Below are positions 1-9,435 of a DNA stretch of 32,897 nt, piece after piece. Under the pieces are notes generated by a model. It worked only from the letters and a program-made list of their open reading frames with translations. It searched no databases and was not told the DNA's origin. Made by a program: the position numbers and the translations under genes. Source of the stretch: Acidobacteriota bacterium (GTDB lineage Bacteria; Acidobacteriota; Terriglobia; Bryobacterales; Bryobacteraceae); assembly GCA_016178155.1 (NCBI GenBank), contig JACOTZ010000384.1, forward strand, positions 1 to 32,897, written 5' to 3'. Every line of letters begins with the position of its first letter. Position 1 is the first letter of the stretch.

Positions 1-20
1 GTAGAGGCAGCGAGCGCCTC

Positions 21-749
21 ATGGACTACACTTACGAAGACATTGCGAAAATGATCGATCACTCGCTGTTGAACCCGACCCTCACGGCGGACGATCTCGA
101 AGCAGGTTGCCGCCTGGCGCTCAACTACGACGTCGCGAGCGTGTGCATCCTGCCGTACTATCTGAAGCGCTGCGCCGAGCTGCTGGCCGCGAGCACGGTC
201 CAGCCGGGCACGACGATCGGGTTCCCGCACGGCGGGCAGACGACGGCGATCAAGGTCGCCGAGGCGATACAGGCGCTGGCCGACGGCGGGCGCGAGCTCG
301 ATATGGTAGTGAACATCAGCGCCGTTCTGAGCGGCCGCTGGGGCTACGTGCGCGACGACATCCACGCAGTCGTCGATACCGCGCACGGCGGCGGCGCGAA
401 AGTGAAGGTCATCTTCGAGAATTGCTATCTCACGGATGCGCATAAGATCCGGTTGTGCGACATCTGCGGCGATCTGAATGCCGATTGGGTCAAAACCTCA
501 ACGGGATACGCGACCGGCGGCGCCACGATGGAGGACCTGCTGCTGATGCGCAGGCACGCCCCGGCACATGTGCAGGTCAAAGCCGCGGGCGGCATCCGCG
601 ACCTTGATGCTCTGCTGCGCGTGCGCGCCATCGGCGTCACGCGCTCGGGCGCGACGCGCACCGCTGCGATGCTGGATGAATGCCGCCGCCGTCTGGGCCT
701 GCCCGCGATCGCGCACACCGCGTCCGCCGGCGCGCCCGCGGGGTATTGA
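21..749 (+). CDS. deoC: Deoxyribose-phosphate aldolase
   Basis: 242-aa ORF with DeoC-type motifs (IDHSLLNPT, VIFENCYLTD, DWVKTSTGYATGGAT, VKAAGGIRD). Confidence 0.95.
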   Translation: MDYTYEDIAKMIDHSLLNPTLTADDLEAGCRLALNYDVASVCILPYYLKRCAELLAASTVQPGTTIGFPHGGQTTAIKVAEAIQALADGGRELDMVVNISAVLSGRWGYVRDDIHAVVDTAHGGGAKVKVIFENCYLTDAHKIRLCDICGDLNADWVKTSTGYATGGATMEDLLLMRRHAPAHVQVKAAGGIRDLDALLRVRAIGVTRSGATRTAAMLDECRRRLGLPAIAHTASAGAPAGY

Positions 750-795
750 TTCCCCCGTATTTCTCACTAACCGTCCTCGCGGGCGAAGGTGAAGC

Positions 796-3486
796 TCATT
801 CGTAGCGCAAAGCCGTCATTGGATCGACGGAGGCGGCCCGGCGGGCTGGAAAATACGCCGCCAGCATCGCCACCGCCAACAGCACGCTCGAGATGATCGC
901 GAAGATCGCCGGGTCGGCCGCACTGACTCCATACAGCAGGCCGGCAATCAACCGGCCCAGGGCGAGCGCTCCCAGCCACCCGATCGCAAGACCGCTCAAC
1001 GCCAGAGCCGCGCTTCGCCGGAGGACAGTGCCCGCGACTTGCCCGGCCTTTGCCCCAAGCGCCATCCGAATCCCGATCTCCCGCGTCCGCTGGATGACCG
1101 AGAACGACGTGACGCCGTAGACGCCGATTGCCGCAAGCACCAGAGCCAGCACGCCGAAGCCGGTGAGCAGTGAAGCGATCAGGCGCTCTTGCGACATACC
1201 CTGTTCGCGGATCGACTGCAAAGTCAGAAAATCGGTCACCGGCATAGCGGCATCGAGCGCGCGCACCTCCCCGCGGATGGCCGCGACCAGGTTCATCGGA
1301 TCTCCCGTGGAACGGACCTCGAGGCTCATCCGGCTCGACCCGTGCTGCGCGAGCGGCACATAGAAACAGGGCCGATGCGAGTCGCGGAAGTTGCGGAACT
1401 TTCCGTCGCGTACAACACCCACAACCTCCACCTCGCCGCCTTCGCGCCAGGTAAGACTGAAACGCCTTCCGCTGGGATCGAGCCCCGGCCAGAAGCGGCC
1501 GGCCATCACTTCGTTAATGACGGCCACGCCGGGCGCGCCTTTGCGATCGTGTTCGGTGAAGGCCCGGCCACGCACCAGCGGAAGCCCAACGGTCTCGAAA
1601 TATCCGGGAGAAGCAGCGTTGTAGTCGACCTGGACCCTCGTACTGCCGCCGCGGTTTTCCCCTGCCGGCACGATGATTTCCGTGCCGCCGCGAAAGCCGC
1701 CCAGCGGTACCAGCTCGATGAGCGCCGCGCCGGCGACCCCCGGCAATGCCTTGACACGGTCGAGAAGCTGCGAGTAGAAGACCTGGCGCCGCTGTGCGTC
1801 ATATCCGCTGAGAGTTGGGTCCAGGTTTGCGACCAGTACTTTGCCGGGATCCAGCGTGACATCCTCGGCGCGGGCGTTCTCGACGGTGCGGAGGAATAGG
1901 CCGGCGCCGGCAAGCAACAGGGCCGACAGCGCCACCTGCGCGATTACGAGAGCGTCGCGCAACGCGATGCCGCGAAGTCCCGCGGCGACTTTCAGCGAGT
2001 CCGCCTTCAGCGCGGCGGTCATGTTGACGCCCGAGGCTTGGGCTGCGGGAATCATCCCAAAGAGAACACCGGTTGCGACAGAAAGCAGGAGCGCGAAGGT
2101 CAATACGGGCACATCCATGCCGCCGTCAAAGGTCAGGGAGATCTTGAACGGCCGGTGGAAGCTTGTGAGGTAGGCGGCGGTCCAGCGCGCGACCAGGAGA
2201 CCCGCGGCGCCGCCGAGCAGCGATAGCACCAGGCTTTCGGTCAGGAACTGGCGGATGAGCCGGCCCCGTCCGGAGCCGATCGACATCCGGATCGCGATCT
2301 CCTTGCGCCGTTGCGAGGTTCGTGCCAGCAGCAGGTTCGCGAGATTCAAACAGGCGATCAGGAGAATCAGTCCGACGCTCGCGGCGAGCAGGGCCAGAAA
2401 GCCTGTGACGGAGCCGCGATAAGCGGGCCAGAAGCGCGCCCGCCGCGCCGGATACAACTCCGGTGTGAATCCGGATCTCTCGCGGAAGGCACTTTGCCTC
2501 AGCGGCGCGGCTCTGGACGACAACACGGCCAAGGCGGCCTGCGCCTGGTCGAACGAGACGCCCGGACGCAGTCTTCCCGCGACCAGGAACGATTGCATGC
2601 CCCAGTAATTGAGGATGTCCATGTCCCTGAACGCCGGGACGGCTTGCCGGTACATCCGCATCGGGACCCAGAACTCCGGTGGATCTCCCCAGTCCAGCAC
2701 GAGACCATGAAAACCCGGCGGCGCGACGCCGGAAACAGTGAAGGAGCCGGCGCCGATTCTGAGACTCCTCCCAATGACGGCCGAGTCGTGTCCGTAGCGG
2801 CGTTGCCAGAAGTCATAGCTCAGGATAACGAGCGGCTGCTCCTGGGCAGAACCGCCTCGTTCGCCGCCAAACCAGCGGCCGGCAACCGGCTTCAGACCCA
2901 GCAGGGAGAAATAGTCGCTGCTAACGAGTTCACCGGAAAGCTTTTCATCCACTTCACCGGTGCGGAGCAGCATCGGCACACGCAGATAGGCGAGCATGCC
3001 CGTAAACACGTCGTTGTGATTGCGATAGAACGTATAGTCGGGATACGAACTGCTGCTCAGCCAGCCTTTCGAGCTTCGATGGTAGATCGAGACCATCCTC
3101 TCGGCTTCCGGGACCGGCAAGGGACGCAACAGGACCCCGTTGATGAAGCTAAAGATCGCAATGTTGACGCCGATCCCCAGGGCAAGCGAGAGAATCGCGA
3201 TAGCGGTGAATCCCGGGCGCCTCCGCAGCGTGCGCAATGCGTAGCGCAGGTCTTGGGCCAGAGCTTCAAACCAGCGCCACCCCCAGGCGTCCGCGCTCAC
3301 CTCTTTCAGGAGCGCCGCGTTCCCGAACTGCCGCCTGGCCGCGTATCGGGCCTCCTCGGGGGCCATCCCGTGCTCCTGGTTGTCCCCGGTTTGCATTTCC
3401 AGGTGGGATTGGATCTCCTCTTCGAGCTCGCGCTCGAAACGCTCGCGACTGAGGAGCATGCGCAGTCGCCGCCAGAGCTCACTCAT
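796..3486 (-). CDS. ADOP-family (acidobacterial duplicated orphan permease) MacB/FtsX-like ABC transporter permease, copy 1
   Basis: 896-aa ORF. It has the N-terminal ADOP-type helical prefix (ERFERELEEEIQSHLEMQ...ARYAARRQFGN), two FtsX-like permease regions (LIACLNLANLLLARTSQRRKEIAIRMSIGSGRGRLIRQ; TREIGIRMALGAKAGQV) and C-terminal YFPARRAASVDPMTALRYE. No ATPase is adjacent. Confidence 0.92.
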   Translation of the reverse strand: MSELWRRLRMLLSRERFERELEEEIQSHLEMQTGDNQEHGMAPEEARYAARRQFGNAALLKEVSADAWGWRWFEALAQDLRYALRTLRRRPGFTAIAILSLALGIGVNIAIFSFINGVLLRPLPVPEAERMVSIYHRSSKGWLSSSSYPDYTFYRNHNDVFTGMLAYLRVPMLLRTGEVDEKLSGELVSSDYFSLLGLKPVAGRWFGGERGGSAQEQPLVILSYDFWQRRYGHDSAVIGRSLRIGAGSFTVSGVAPPGFHGLVLDWGDPPEFWVPMRMYRQAVPAFRDMDILNYWGMQSFLVAGRLRPGVSFDQAQAALAVLSSRAAPLRQSAFRERSGFTPELYPARRARFWPAYRGSVTGFLALLAASVGLILLIACLNLANLLLARTSQRRKEIAIRMSIGSGRGRLIRQFLTESLVLSLLGGAAGLLVARWTAAYLTSFHRPFKISLTFDGGMDVPVLTFALLLSVATGVLFGMIPAAQASGVNMTAALKADSLKVAAGLRGIALRDALVIAQVALSALLLAGAGLFLRTVENARAEDVTLDPGKVLVANLDPTLSGYDAQRRQVFYSQLLDRVKALPGVAGAALIELVPLGGFRGGTEIIVPAGENRGGSTRVQVDYNAASPGYFETVGLPLVRGRAFTEHDRKGAPGVAVINEVMAGRFWPGLDPSGRRFSLTWREGGEVEVVGVVRDGKFRNFRDSHRPCFYVPLAQHGSSRMSLEVRSTGDPMNLVAAIRGEVRALDAAMPVTDFLTLQSIREQGMSQERLIASLLTGFGVLALVLAAIGVYGVTSFSVIQRTREIGIRMALGAKAGQVAGTVLRRSAALALSGLAIGWLGALALGRLIAGLLYGVSAADPAIFAIISSVLLAVAMLAAYFPARRAASVDPMTALRYE

Positions 3487-6130
3487 GGCGGAGGGCCTCG
3501 ACAGGGTTGATGCGAGTGGCGCGGCGGGCGGGTGCGTAGGAGGCCAATAGCGACGCGGCGGTTACCAGCAGCGCAGCCGCAATGAAAGTGGCCGGGTCTG
3601 CGGGCTTGATCTCGTAGAGCGCGCTAATCAACGCCCGGCTGGCGACAAACGCTCCGGCGGCCCCCAGCACGATTCCAATTACGGCGAGCCGAACGCCGCG
3701 CCGCAAAACGGCGGCGAGCACCTCGCGGCGGGCCGCGCCGAGCGCCATGCGGATCCCGATCTCGTACGTGCGGACGCGGACCGTGTAGGCCGTCACGCCG
3801 TAGACGCCCGTGATCAGGAGAGCGAGCGCGATCAAGCCGAAGATGCCCAGCAGCGAAGCGATGAAGCGTGGCTGCGAGAGACGCCGATCAACCACTTCCT
3901 TCATTGTGGTGACATCGCTTGCCACCAGCTTGCGGTTCACGGCGGCGAGTTCGGCGCGCACTGCGCGCGCAAGGTCGGCAGCGAAAACGCCGGGCCACAT
4001 GCGCAGCACGATCTCGTTCCGGGTCGACGGCTGCTGCCGTTGCGGAACATATACGGCCGGCTGAGCTGCACGCTCCAGACCCATACGCCGGACGTCGGCA
4101 GCCACACCTACGATCTCGCGGACTCCTTCCGTGACGGCCCCAACGGCGCGCACCTCTCCGCGTTTTGCCTGGCCGAACATGATCTGCCGGCCCAGCGGAT
4201 CCTCGCGCGGCCAACACTGGCGGGCGGCCGCCTCATTGATAATGGCCACCTCGTGTGCACCCGCGGCATCGTGCTCGGTGAAGGCGCGGCCGCGCAGCAG
4301 GGGCGTGCCCATAGCGGCAAAATAATCCCCCGCGATCGCTTCCAGATGGACGGGGAGCGGCATGGCGCCGGCCACGCGCTTGCGCATTGTAATGTGCATC
4401 GAACTGCCGAGCGGTCGGAAGTCCGTAATACCGGTATGCGACACGCCGGGCAAAGCCTTCAGGCGCGCCAGCAGGACATCCATGGCGGCCACCCTGGCGG
4501 TGTCAGTGCTGTAGTCCTCCCGAGGCAGGTACGTTTCGATAGAGAGCAGCCGTCGCGGATCGAACCCGGGATCGACTCGCAGCAGGCGCACGAAGCTGTT
4601 GATTGTGAGCGCCGCGCCCGTCACCAGCACCAGCCCCAGCGCAATTTCCGCGATCACCAGCGTATCGCGCAGGCGGGTGCGACTCGGGCCAGTGCGAGCC
4701 GGCGCGGGGTTTAGATTGGCGCGCGACGCGCGGGCGGCGGGAATCAGACCGAAGGCGACTCCGGCCAGCAGCGAAACCGCAAAGGTGAACGCCAGCACCC
4801 GCAGGTCGATGGCGATCTCCCCGCGGCGGAGAATGCTCTCGGGCATAGCCGCTTGGACGGCGCCGACACCCGTATGGGCCAGCAGTGCGCCGGCCGCGCC
4901 GCCCACGACGCTCAGGAGCAGGCATTCGACCACAAGCTGCCGGAGCAGGCGGCCGCGCCCGGCGCCGATGGCCGCGCGAATCATGATCTCGCGCTCGCGG
5001 TCGGCGGCGCGGGCCAGCATCAGGTTCGCCACGTTCACGCAAGCAATCAGCAGCACGAATGCAACCGCGCCCATCAGGCTCCACATCGCGTGCCGGCCAT
5101 ATCCCGTCAGCGATTCGTGGAAATCGCGCAACTGTACGCTGTAGCCGCGGTTGGTCTGCGGATATTGCACCGCCAGCACGCCGGCGATCGATCGCATAGC
5201 CGATTCCGCTTGCGTCAGCGTGATGCCGGCCTTCAGCCGCCCGACCACGTCGAAGCCGCCCATGCGCCGCTGATATGCTTCTTCGCCATCGCGCGCAAGC
5301 GCGCCCCAGACATCCGCGTAGCGCGGGAAAGCTGCCTCGAAACGGGCCGGCAGCACGCCGATGATAGTGTACGGCTCGGCGGGCTGGCCGTTCCTGCTGA
5401 GCAGGATGATTGAACCCACTACGCGGGGATCCGCCTGAAAGCGATTGCGCCAGAGTGTGTCGCTGATCAGCACCACGCAGTCGCGACCGTCGTGCTCTTC
5501 ATCCGGCAGGAACAGGCGCCCAAGTTGCGGCTGTACCCCGAGCGTGTGAAAGAAGCTGGCCGAGGCGCGCCGGCCATGAAGCTGTTCCGAGTACGCCGGC
5601 CCGGCCAGGTCAAAGCTGGCCGGGATGTAGGCCCCCATGTCCTCGAAGACCTGATTGCGTGCTCGCCAATCGAGATAATCCGGCAGCGAGGACATCGCCT
5701 GCTGGTTCGCGGCGGAGAATTCGGTCCAGACGAAAACCAGGCGGTCCGGATTCCTGTATGGGAACGGACGGAGCAGAACCGTGTCAACCACGCTGAAAAC
5801 CAGGCAATTGGCGCCAATGCCAAGCGCCAGCGTCAGCACCGCGACCACGGCGAATCCAGGATTGCGCCGTAAGATCCGTCCGGCGAACCCGATGTCCTGC
5901 AGCAGGCATTCAAGCCAGTGCCAGCCCCAACGGGCGCGGCTGTCCTCGGCCAGCAGCATCGGATTCCCGAACTGCCGCCGAGCCGCGTACCGCGCGTCCT
6001 CGAAAGCCATGCCGTGTTCAAGGTTCTCTTCCGCCTGCATTTCCAGGTGCGATTGCATCTCCTCTTCGAGCTCGCGGTCGAAACGCTCGCAGCGGAAGAG
6101 CATGCGCAGCCGGCGCCAGAGCTCACTCAT
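3479..6130 (-). CDS. ADOP-family MacB/FtsX-like ABC transporter permease, copy 2
   Basis: 883-aa ORF with the same architecture as copy 1. It overlaps copy 1 by 8 nt (ATGAGTGA). Confidence 0.92.
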   Translation of the reverse strand: MSELWRRLRMLFRCERFDRELEEEMQSHLEMQAEENLEHGMAFEDARYAARRQFGNPMLLAEDSRARWGWHWLECLLQDIGFAGRILRRNPGFAVVAVLTLALGIGANCLVFSVVDTVLLRPFPYRNPDRLVFVWTEFSAANQQAMSSLPDYLDWRARNQVFEDMGAYIPASFDLAGPAYSEQLHGRRASASFFHTLGVQPQLGRLFLPDEEHDGRDCVVLISDTLWRNRFQADPRVVGSIILLSRNGQPAEPYTIIGVLPARFEAAFPRYADVWGALARDGEEAYQRRMGGFDVVGRLKAGITLTQAESAMRSIAGVLAVQYPQTNRGYSVQLRDFHESLTGYGRHAMWSLMGAVAFVLLIACVNVANLMLARAADREREIMIRAAIGAGRGRLLRQLVVECLLLSVVGGAAGALLAHTGVGAVQAAMPESILRRGEIAIDLRVLAFTFAVSLLAGVAFGLIPAARASRANLNPAPARTGPSRTRLRDTLVIAEIALGLVLVTGAALTINSFVRLLRVDPGFDPRRLLSIETYLPREDYSTDTARVAAMDVLLARLKALPGVSHTGITDFRPLGSSMHITMRKRVAGAMPLPVHLEAIAGDYFAAMGTPLLRGRAFTEHDAAGAHEVAIINEAAARQCWPREDPLGRQIMFGQAKRGEVRAVGAVTEGVREIVGVAADVRRMGLERAAQPAVYVPQRQQPSTRNEIVLRMWPGVFAADLARAVRAELAAVNRKLVASDVTTMKEVVDRRLSQPRFIASLLGIFGLIALALLITGVYGVTAYTVRVRTYEIGIRMALGAARREVLAAVLRRGVRLAVIGIVLGAAGAFVASRALISALYEIKPADPATFIAAALLVTAASLLASYAPARRATRINPVEALRHE

Positions 6131-8854
6131 AGCGGAGGGCCTCGATGGGATCGACCCGCGTGGCGCGCCGGGCTGGGAGATAGCCGGCGAGGACAGCAGC
6201 CGCCGTCATGACGAGCGTCGCCGCGAAAATCGTGGCCGGGTTGTGCGCTGAGAGCCCAAAGAGCTGGCTTGACACCACGCGCAGGCTGAGCCAGGCCGCC
6301 GGCAGTCCCAGCCCGATTCCGGCGGCGGTCAGTGAGAGCGTTTCGCGCAGAATCAGCCCGCGCACGTCTCTCGGGCGAGCGCCGAGAGCCATCCGCACGC
6401 CGATCTCGCTAGTCCGGCGGGCCACGACGTACGACATCAAACCGTAGAGCCCGATCGCAGCCAGCAACAAAGCGAGCACGCCGAAGAACCCCGTCAGTTG
6501 CGCAATGGCGCGCTCCTGCCCGAGTGCGCGGTTCACGCGATCGGGGAGCGTCGAGATCCCCAACACCGGCAGATTCGGAGCCGTCCCGGCGATCACCCGC
6601 CGCAGTGCGGCTGCGACGGCGGAAGCGGCGCCAGGCGCGGTCCGCACTTCGAGGTCGCGCAGTGCCACCGGGCCATGGAATCCGGCAGCCTCCAACTGCT
6701 GCGACAGCGGCAGATATGCCGCGCGCGGTATGCGGTCCCGCAGGCGGTTGTAAACGGCGTCGCGTACCACCCCCACGATCTCGATCCCGCTGCCTCTCAG
6801 CGGACCTCCAAAGACGAAGCGCTGCCCGACCGCCGAACGGTTTCCAAAAAAGTAATGCGCCATTGTCTCGTTCACGACCGCGACCGGAGACGCGTTCCGG
6901 GCATCCTGAGCCGTGAATTCGCGTCCCTCCATGACTCGCAGCCCCACTGTGTCGAAGTACTCGGGCGTCACCACCAGCTTTTGAACGTTCAGGTCCTCAT
7001 CCGGGCGCGGCGTGTAGCCCGCCACGCTCACATTGCTCGTCCATTGATCGCCGCTGATGGGAGGCGATAAAGAGAGGCTGGCTGAGCAAACCCCGGGAAT
7101 CGCCCGCACTCGCTCCAGCAGGCGGTCGTAGAGCTCCCGCAGTTGAACGCTCTGGTAGCCCAGCACCCGCGGGTTGATCTCGGCCAGCAAGAGGTCGTCG
7201 GCCCGGTAGCCTGTGTCGAGCGTCTGGAGATTGCGCAAGGTCCGGGCGAAAAGCCCTGCGCAAATCAGCAACAGCACCGAAAGCGCGACCTGCGAAATCG
7301 CCAGCAGCCGGGAAACAGCGAGGCGCGGACGCGGCGCTGCCGGGACGCGGAGAGGCTGCGCCGTGGCCTGGAGGGCGGGAACCAGTCCGAACAGAATAGC
7401 CGTGGCCAGCGAGAGCGCAGCCGTGAAAATCAGTACGCGGGAATCGATGGACACGTTCACCGGCAGCGGGCGGGAACCCAACGAGAGCAGCGCCAGCAGG
7501 GAACGGCGGCCCCAATCGGCGAACAGCAGACCCAATGCACCTCCTGCCATTGCCAGCAACGCGCTCTCGGTCAGGAGCTGCCGCACCAGGCGCGCCCGTC
7601 CCGCTCCGATCGCCAGCCGCACCGCGATCTCCTGCCGCCGCGCCGCCGCCCGCGCGAGCAGCAGGTTGGCTACGTTGGCGCAGGCGATCAGCAACAACAG
7701 ACCGACCATACCCATGAGAATCGAAAGCGGCTCGGAGAACCGCCGGCGCAGCTCGGAGATTCCCCGGCTGCCGGGGGCCAGATCGATATGCAACTCCGGC
7801 GTTACACGCCTGCGCGCCGATTCGAACTGGCGAAACAGAGCGCTCGCTTCCGCAACGGCGCGTGGTGCAGGCACCTCGGGCTTCACTCGACCCATCACCG
7901 TAAGCCACGAGATATCCGGCTGGTTGAGCCAGGGTCTGTCCGGCCGGGCGCCCCCGGTGCTCCAGTAATTGCTCCGGTACCGCATCGGGGCCTGCATCGC
8001 CGTGGGCACCCAGATGTCGGCAGTCCTCCCTAGACTACGCCAAAGAATTCCGGCGGTGCGACTCCGACGATCGTGAAGTCAACACCGTCCACGGCCAGCG
8101 TCCGCCCCAACACACTCGGATCCTGCGCCCACCGGCGCTTCCAATAGCCGTAACTGATCACGGCCACAGGATGTCCGCCCTGCACCCGGTCGTCCTCCGG
8201 CCGGAGCACTCGGCCCATCAGGGCAGATACCCCGAGCACATCGAAAAACTCGCCCGAGACCAACTGTCCCATGGCGACTTCCTCCGCCGTTGAGCCGCCC
8301 GAGCCGCTACTGCGCACCGTGACGCCATTCACCGGCGTGAAGGCGAAAAGGCCTGAAAACGATCCGCACTTGTCGCGCAGTTCGCGGAAGACCGGATACG
8401 AGAACCGGGATACGCTCTCCCGGCGGTCGGCCTTCTGTACAAATACCAGCCCACCCGGATTCCGGACCGGCAGTGCCCGCAGCAGAATGGTGTCGAGCAG
8501 ACTGAAAATGGCGGTGTTGGCGCCGATGCCGAGCGCCAGGGTGAGCATGGCGACTGTCGTGAACCCCGGGCTGCGGCGCATGAACCGCAGTGCGTACCGC
8601 ACGTCCTGGAATAGCCGCTCGAGAGAAATCCATCCCCATATCTCGCGGCTCGCCTCCCGCAGCAGCGGCGCGTTGCCGAACCGCCGCCGAGCCGCGTAAC
8701 GGGCCTCCTCGGCATCCATGCCGGTTTCGAGGTTCTCTTCGACCTGCATCTCGAGATGCGATTGCATCTCCTCTTCGAGCTCGCGGTCGAAGCGGCCGGG
8801 GTGGAAGAGGACCGCGAGCCTGCTGCGAATCCGGCCGATCCAGGCCACCAGCAA
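6123..8854 (-). pseudogene. ADOP-family permease, copy 3, split by a frame disruption near 8022-8031 (ORFs 8030..8854 and 6123..8009)
   Basis: The 274-aa N-terminal ORF ends ...VGVAPPEFFGVV*. The 628-aa ORF continues the family (reading upstream in its own frame gives ...SLGRTADIWVPTAMQAPMRYRS). The span is 2732 nt, so one extra nucleotide would give 911 codons, matching the 896/883-aa siblings. It may be a real pseudogene or a sequence error. Confidence 0.85.
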
Positions 8855-8863
8855 TCCTCCTTC

Positions 8864-9223
8864 TTACGCGGGCTCGATGACCCGCTCGATCGCCTGCGAT
8901 ACGCGCCGGTATTCGGAGATCTCGGCGGCGAGTTGTTTCCGCCCGGCGGGCGTCAGGTGGTAGACACGCATCCGGCGCTTGGAGCCGGCCTGCACCCACT
9001 CCGCCGTCACCCAGCCTTTTATCAGGATTCGTTGCAGTGCGGGATAGAGCGACCCTTCTTCCACGCGCAGGACCTCGTCCGACGTCTGCTGAATCGATTT
9101 GGCGATCCCATAGCCGTGCATCGCGCCGAACCGCTTCAGCGTCTTCAAAATCAGCATCTCGAGAGTCCCGGGTGGGATCTCGGTCTTCGATTTGCCGGCC
9201 GATAGCATAGGTAGTCTATGCAT
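8864..9223 (-). CDS. PadR family transcriptional regulator (start may instead be ATG at 9208)
   Basis: 119-aa winged-helix PadR signature (GTLEMLILKTLKRFGAMHGYGIAKSIQQTSDEVLRVEEGSLYPALQRI). It lies immediately upstream of the ADOP cluster on the same strand. Confidence 0.93.
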   Translation of the reverse strand: MHRLPMLSAGKSKTEIPPGTLEMLILKTLKRFGAMHGYGIAKSIQQTSDEVLRVEEGSLYPALQRILIKGWVTAEWVQAGSKRRMRVYHLTPAGRKQLAAEISEYRRVSQAIERVIEPA

Positions 9224-9229
9224 AGATTA
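9212..9229. promoter_or_regulatory. Putative PadR operator: TAGTCTATGCATAGATTA, with a perfect 12-bp core TCTATGCATAGA
   Basis: 18-bp near-perfect palindrome (one mismatched pair) overlapping the annotated padR start. Autoregulation through an inverted repeat is common for PadR proteins. Confidence 0.5.
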
Positions 9230-9435
9230 CCCGTGATATGGGCTGCTGTCAATGGGGTTCGCGCAGGCGGCGATCACGTTTCGGATGGGGAAGGTGTGGA
9301 GCCGTAACCCGGGCGGAACCGTCCGGGGCGGGCACTGGTATACAGCGTACAGTAAACCGTGCCGGCTGCTTTTCAATCCAAAGGCAGAAGCACGAGCACC
9401 GTTGTGCCCAATCGCGCAATGCGCGCGAACCAGTC

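Noticed and set aside
2311-3510. 399-aa plus-strand ORF
   Set aside because: Antisense shadow of ADOP copy 1, no recognisable domain, compositionally biased.
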